Assembly: GCA_035576205.1 (NCBI GenBank) | Contig: DATLWR010000099.1 | Coordinates: 1-5,396, forward strand | Origin: DATLWR01 sp035576205 | Lineage (GTDB): Bacteria; Pseudomonadota; Zetaproteobacteria; Mariprofundales; Mariprofundaceae | Length of the DNA stretch: 5,396 nucleotides | Direction: 5' to 3' | Shown: piece after piece, positions 4,078 through 5,396 of the stretch | How positions within the stretch are numbered: the stretch's first letter is position 1 | Layout of the letters: every line of letters starts with the position of its first letter | Program-made: the position numbers and the translations under genes | Notes under the pieces: generated by a model | What the model was told of the DNA's origin: nothing | The model's database searches: none | What the model saw: only the letters and a program-made list of their open reading frames with translations

Positions 4078-5396
4078 ATGGATCAATCGAATCGTTACGC
4101 ACGTCTGGATCTGAATGAAGCGGATCTGATCGCTGGCGGCAAGCACCTGCTTGTTGCTTACAAACTTATTCCGGCCAAGGGCTACGGCTTCCTGGAAGTT
4201 GCTGCGCACGTGGCTGCCGAGTCTTCCACCGGTACCAACGTTGAAGTTTCCACGACCGACGATTTCACCCGCGGTGTTGACGCACTGGTATACGAAATCG
4301 ACGAAACCGCCTTCGGCAACGACCCGGTCAAGGGTGGCGGCCTGATGAAGATTGCATACCCGGTTGAGTTGTTCGATCCGAACCTCTCCGATGGTATCTT
4401 CAACGTATCTCACATGTGGTCCCTGATCCTCGGTAACAACCAGGGCATGGGCGACCATGTTGGCCTGCGTATGCTGGACTTCCTGGTTCCTGAAGTGATG
4501 ATCAAGAAGTTCGACGGCCCGAGCGCCGGTATTGCCGACCTGTGGAAGGTTCTGGGCCGTCCGGAAGTGGATGGCGGCTACATCGCCGGTACCATCATCA
4601 AGCCGAAGCTGGGCCTGCGTCCGGAGCCGTTCGCCAAGGCATGCTACGACTTCTGGCTGGGTGGCGACTTCATCAAGAACGACGAGCCGCAGGCCAACCA
4701 GCCGTTCTGCCCGATGGAAGTTGTGATTCCGAAGGTTGCACAGGCTATGGACCGTGCACAGCAGGAAACCGGTCAGGCCAAGCTTTTCTCCGCCAACGTG
4801 ACTGCCGACTTCCATGGCGAAATGATCAAGCGTGGCGACTACATCCTTGGCGAATTCGCCAAGTACAACAGCGAGAAGCACGTGGCCTTCCTGGTGGATG
4901 GCTTCGTGACAGGACCGGCTGGCGTCACCACCTGCCGCCGTGCTTTCCCGGATACCTTCCTGCACTTCCACCGTGCCGGTCACGGCGCCGTGACTTCCTA
5001 CAAGTCGCCGATGGGTATGGATCCGCTGTGCTACATGAAGCTGTCCCGTCTGATGGGCGCTTCCGGTATCCACACCGGCACCATGGGCTACGGCAAGATG
5101 GAAGGCCACGCCAAGGAAACCGTACTCGCATACATGCTGGAACGTGACGAGTGCCAGGGTCCTTACTTCTACCAGAAGTGGTATGGAATGAAGGCGACCA
5201 CCCCGATCATCTCTGGCGGCATGAACGCACTGCGCCTGCCAGGCTTCTTCCAGAACCTCGGCCACGGCAACGTAATCAACACCTGTGGCGGTGGTTCCTT
5301 TGGCCACATTGACAGCCCGGCTGCTGGCGGTATCTCTCTCGGCCAGGCTTACGATTGCTGGAAGACCGGTACTGACCCGATAGAATACGCCAAGAC
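4078..5396 (+). CDS. cbbM: Ribulose-1,5-bisphosphate carboxylase/oxygenase form II (CbbM), 3' end outside window
   Basis: The CO2-fixing enzyme of the Calvin cycle, converting RuBP and CO2 to two 3-phosphoglycerates in the cytoplasm. Form II consists of large subunits only, usually as dimers or multiples of dimers. The window holds 439 codons, about 20 short of the usual 459 or so, and the frame is open at the edge. It begins MDQSNRYARLDLNEADLIAG, a typical form II start. Active-site segments are intact: Glu48 in AAESSTGTN, the Asn pair in LGNNQGMG (120-121), Lys175 in GTIIKPKLGL, the carbamylated Lys200 with Asp202 and Glu203 in GGDFIKNDE, His298 in HFHRAGHG, His332 in GIHTG, loop 6 Lys340 in MGYGKMEG, and Ser379 in IISGGMNALR. 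An insertion-like stretch at about 78-90 (FGNDPVKGGGLMK) and the segment 104-160 differ from the Rhodospirillum rubrum type. Codons are biased as in highly expressed genes. It is divergent from cbbR, which probably activates it. Confidence 0.98.
   Translation, partial: MDQSNRYARLDLNEADLIAGGKHLLVAYKLIPAKGYGFLEVAAHVAAESSTGTNVEVSTTDDFTRGVDALVYEIDETAFGNDPVKGGGLMKIAYPVELFDPNLSDGIFNVSHMWSLILGNNQGMGDHVGLRMLDFLVPEVMIKKFDGPSAGIADLWKVLGRPEVDGGYIAGTIIKPKLGLRPEPFAKACYDFWLGGDFIKNDEPQANQPFCPMEVVIPKVAQAMDRAQQETGQAKLFSANVTADFHGEMIKRGDYILGEFAKYNSEKHVAFLVDGFVTGPAGVTTCRRAFPDTFLHFHRAGHGAVTSYKSPMGMDPLCYMKLSRLMGASGIHTGTMGYGKMEGHAKETVLAYMLERDECQGPYFYQKWYGMKATTPIISGGMNALRLPGFFQNLGHGNVINTCGGGSFGHIDSPAAGGISLGQAYDCWKTGTDPIEYAK

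Noticed and set aside
3860..4078. A 72-codon plus-strand open frame across the cbbR-cbbM divergent region
   Set aside because: It starts inside antisense cbbR, covers the operator and leader, has no ribosome binding site of note, and ends at the cbbM start; most likely noncoding.
4075..5307. A 410-codon open frame on the minus strand across cbbM
   Set aside because: It is fully antisense to cbbM, which is certain from its catalytic motifs; the antisense frame is an effect of codon bias and encodes no recognisable family.

Overview
The window reads as chromosomal DNA of a GC-rich, probably betaproteobacterial autotroph or facultative autotroph. The pointers are a form II RuBisCO gene (cbbM) with a divergently oriented CbbR-type LysR regulator, Gram-negative lipoprotein and ECF sigma genes, and strong GC bias at third codon positions. 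A Rhodocyclaceae or other sulfur/nitrate-type betaproteobacterium is my guess from protein style only; nothing in the sequence fixes the genus.

Right part (about 2986-5396): cbbM runs rightwards from 4078 and leaves the window after 439 codons, roughly 20 codons short of the usual end. All active-site segments that can be checked are intact. cbbR runs leftwards from a probable GTG start at 3897. The 180-bp divergent region between them is AT-rich on the cbbR side. It holds a cluster of TNA-N7-TNA motifs and TTATG/CATAA boxes, a TATATT -10-like hexamer at 3997-4002 placed so that the motif cluster is centred near -65, a short leader hairpin, and a good Shine-Dalgarno site for cbbM. This is the classical arrangement for CbbR-controlled carbon fixation.

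Middle (about 2526-2985): an unrecognised 143-residue soluble protein gene follows cbbR by 28 nt on the same strand. A GC-rich inverted repeat lies across the cbbR stop codon.

Left part (1 to about 2500): a second leftward unit. It starts with a 578-residue YfbK-like von Willebrand factor A lipoprotein with a complete MIDAS metal site, followed after a strong 10-bp hairpin by an ECF sigma factor of 185 residues. The sigma stop codon overlaps the ATG of a further gene (ATGA), of which only the first 18 codons are in the window; by position it could be an anti-sigma or other sigma partner. An ECF-like promoter candidate lies ahead of the vWA gene. The unit looks like an envelope-associated signalling operon, and no direct link to CO2 fixation is visible beyond adjacency.

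The content is largely recognisable. The least described parts are the vWA lipoprotein/ECF sigma/overlapping partner unit with its intergenic hairpin, and the unknown gene behind cbbR. I see no mobile elements, CRISPR arrays, tRNA or rRNA genes.
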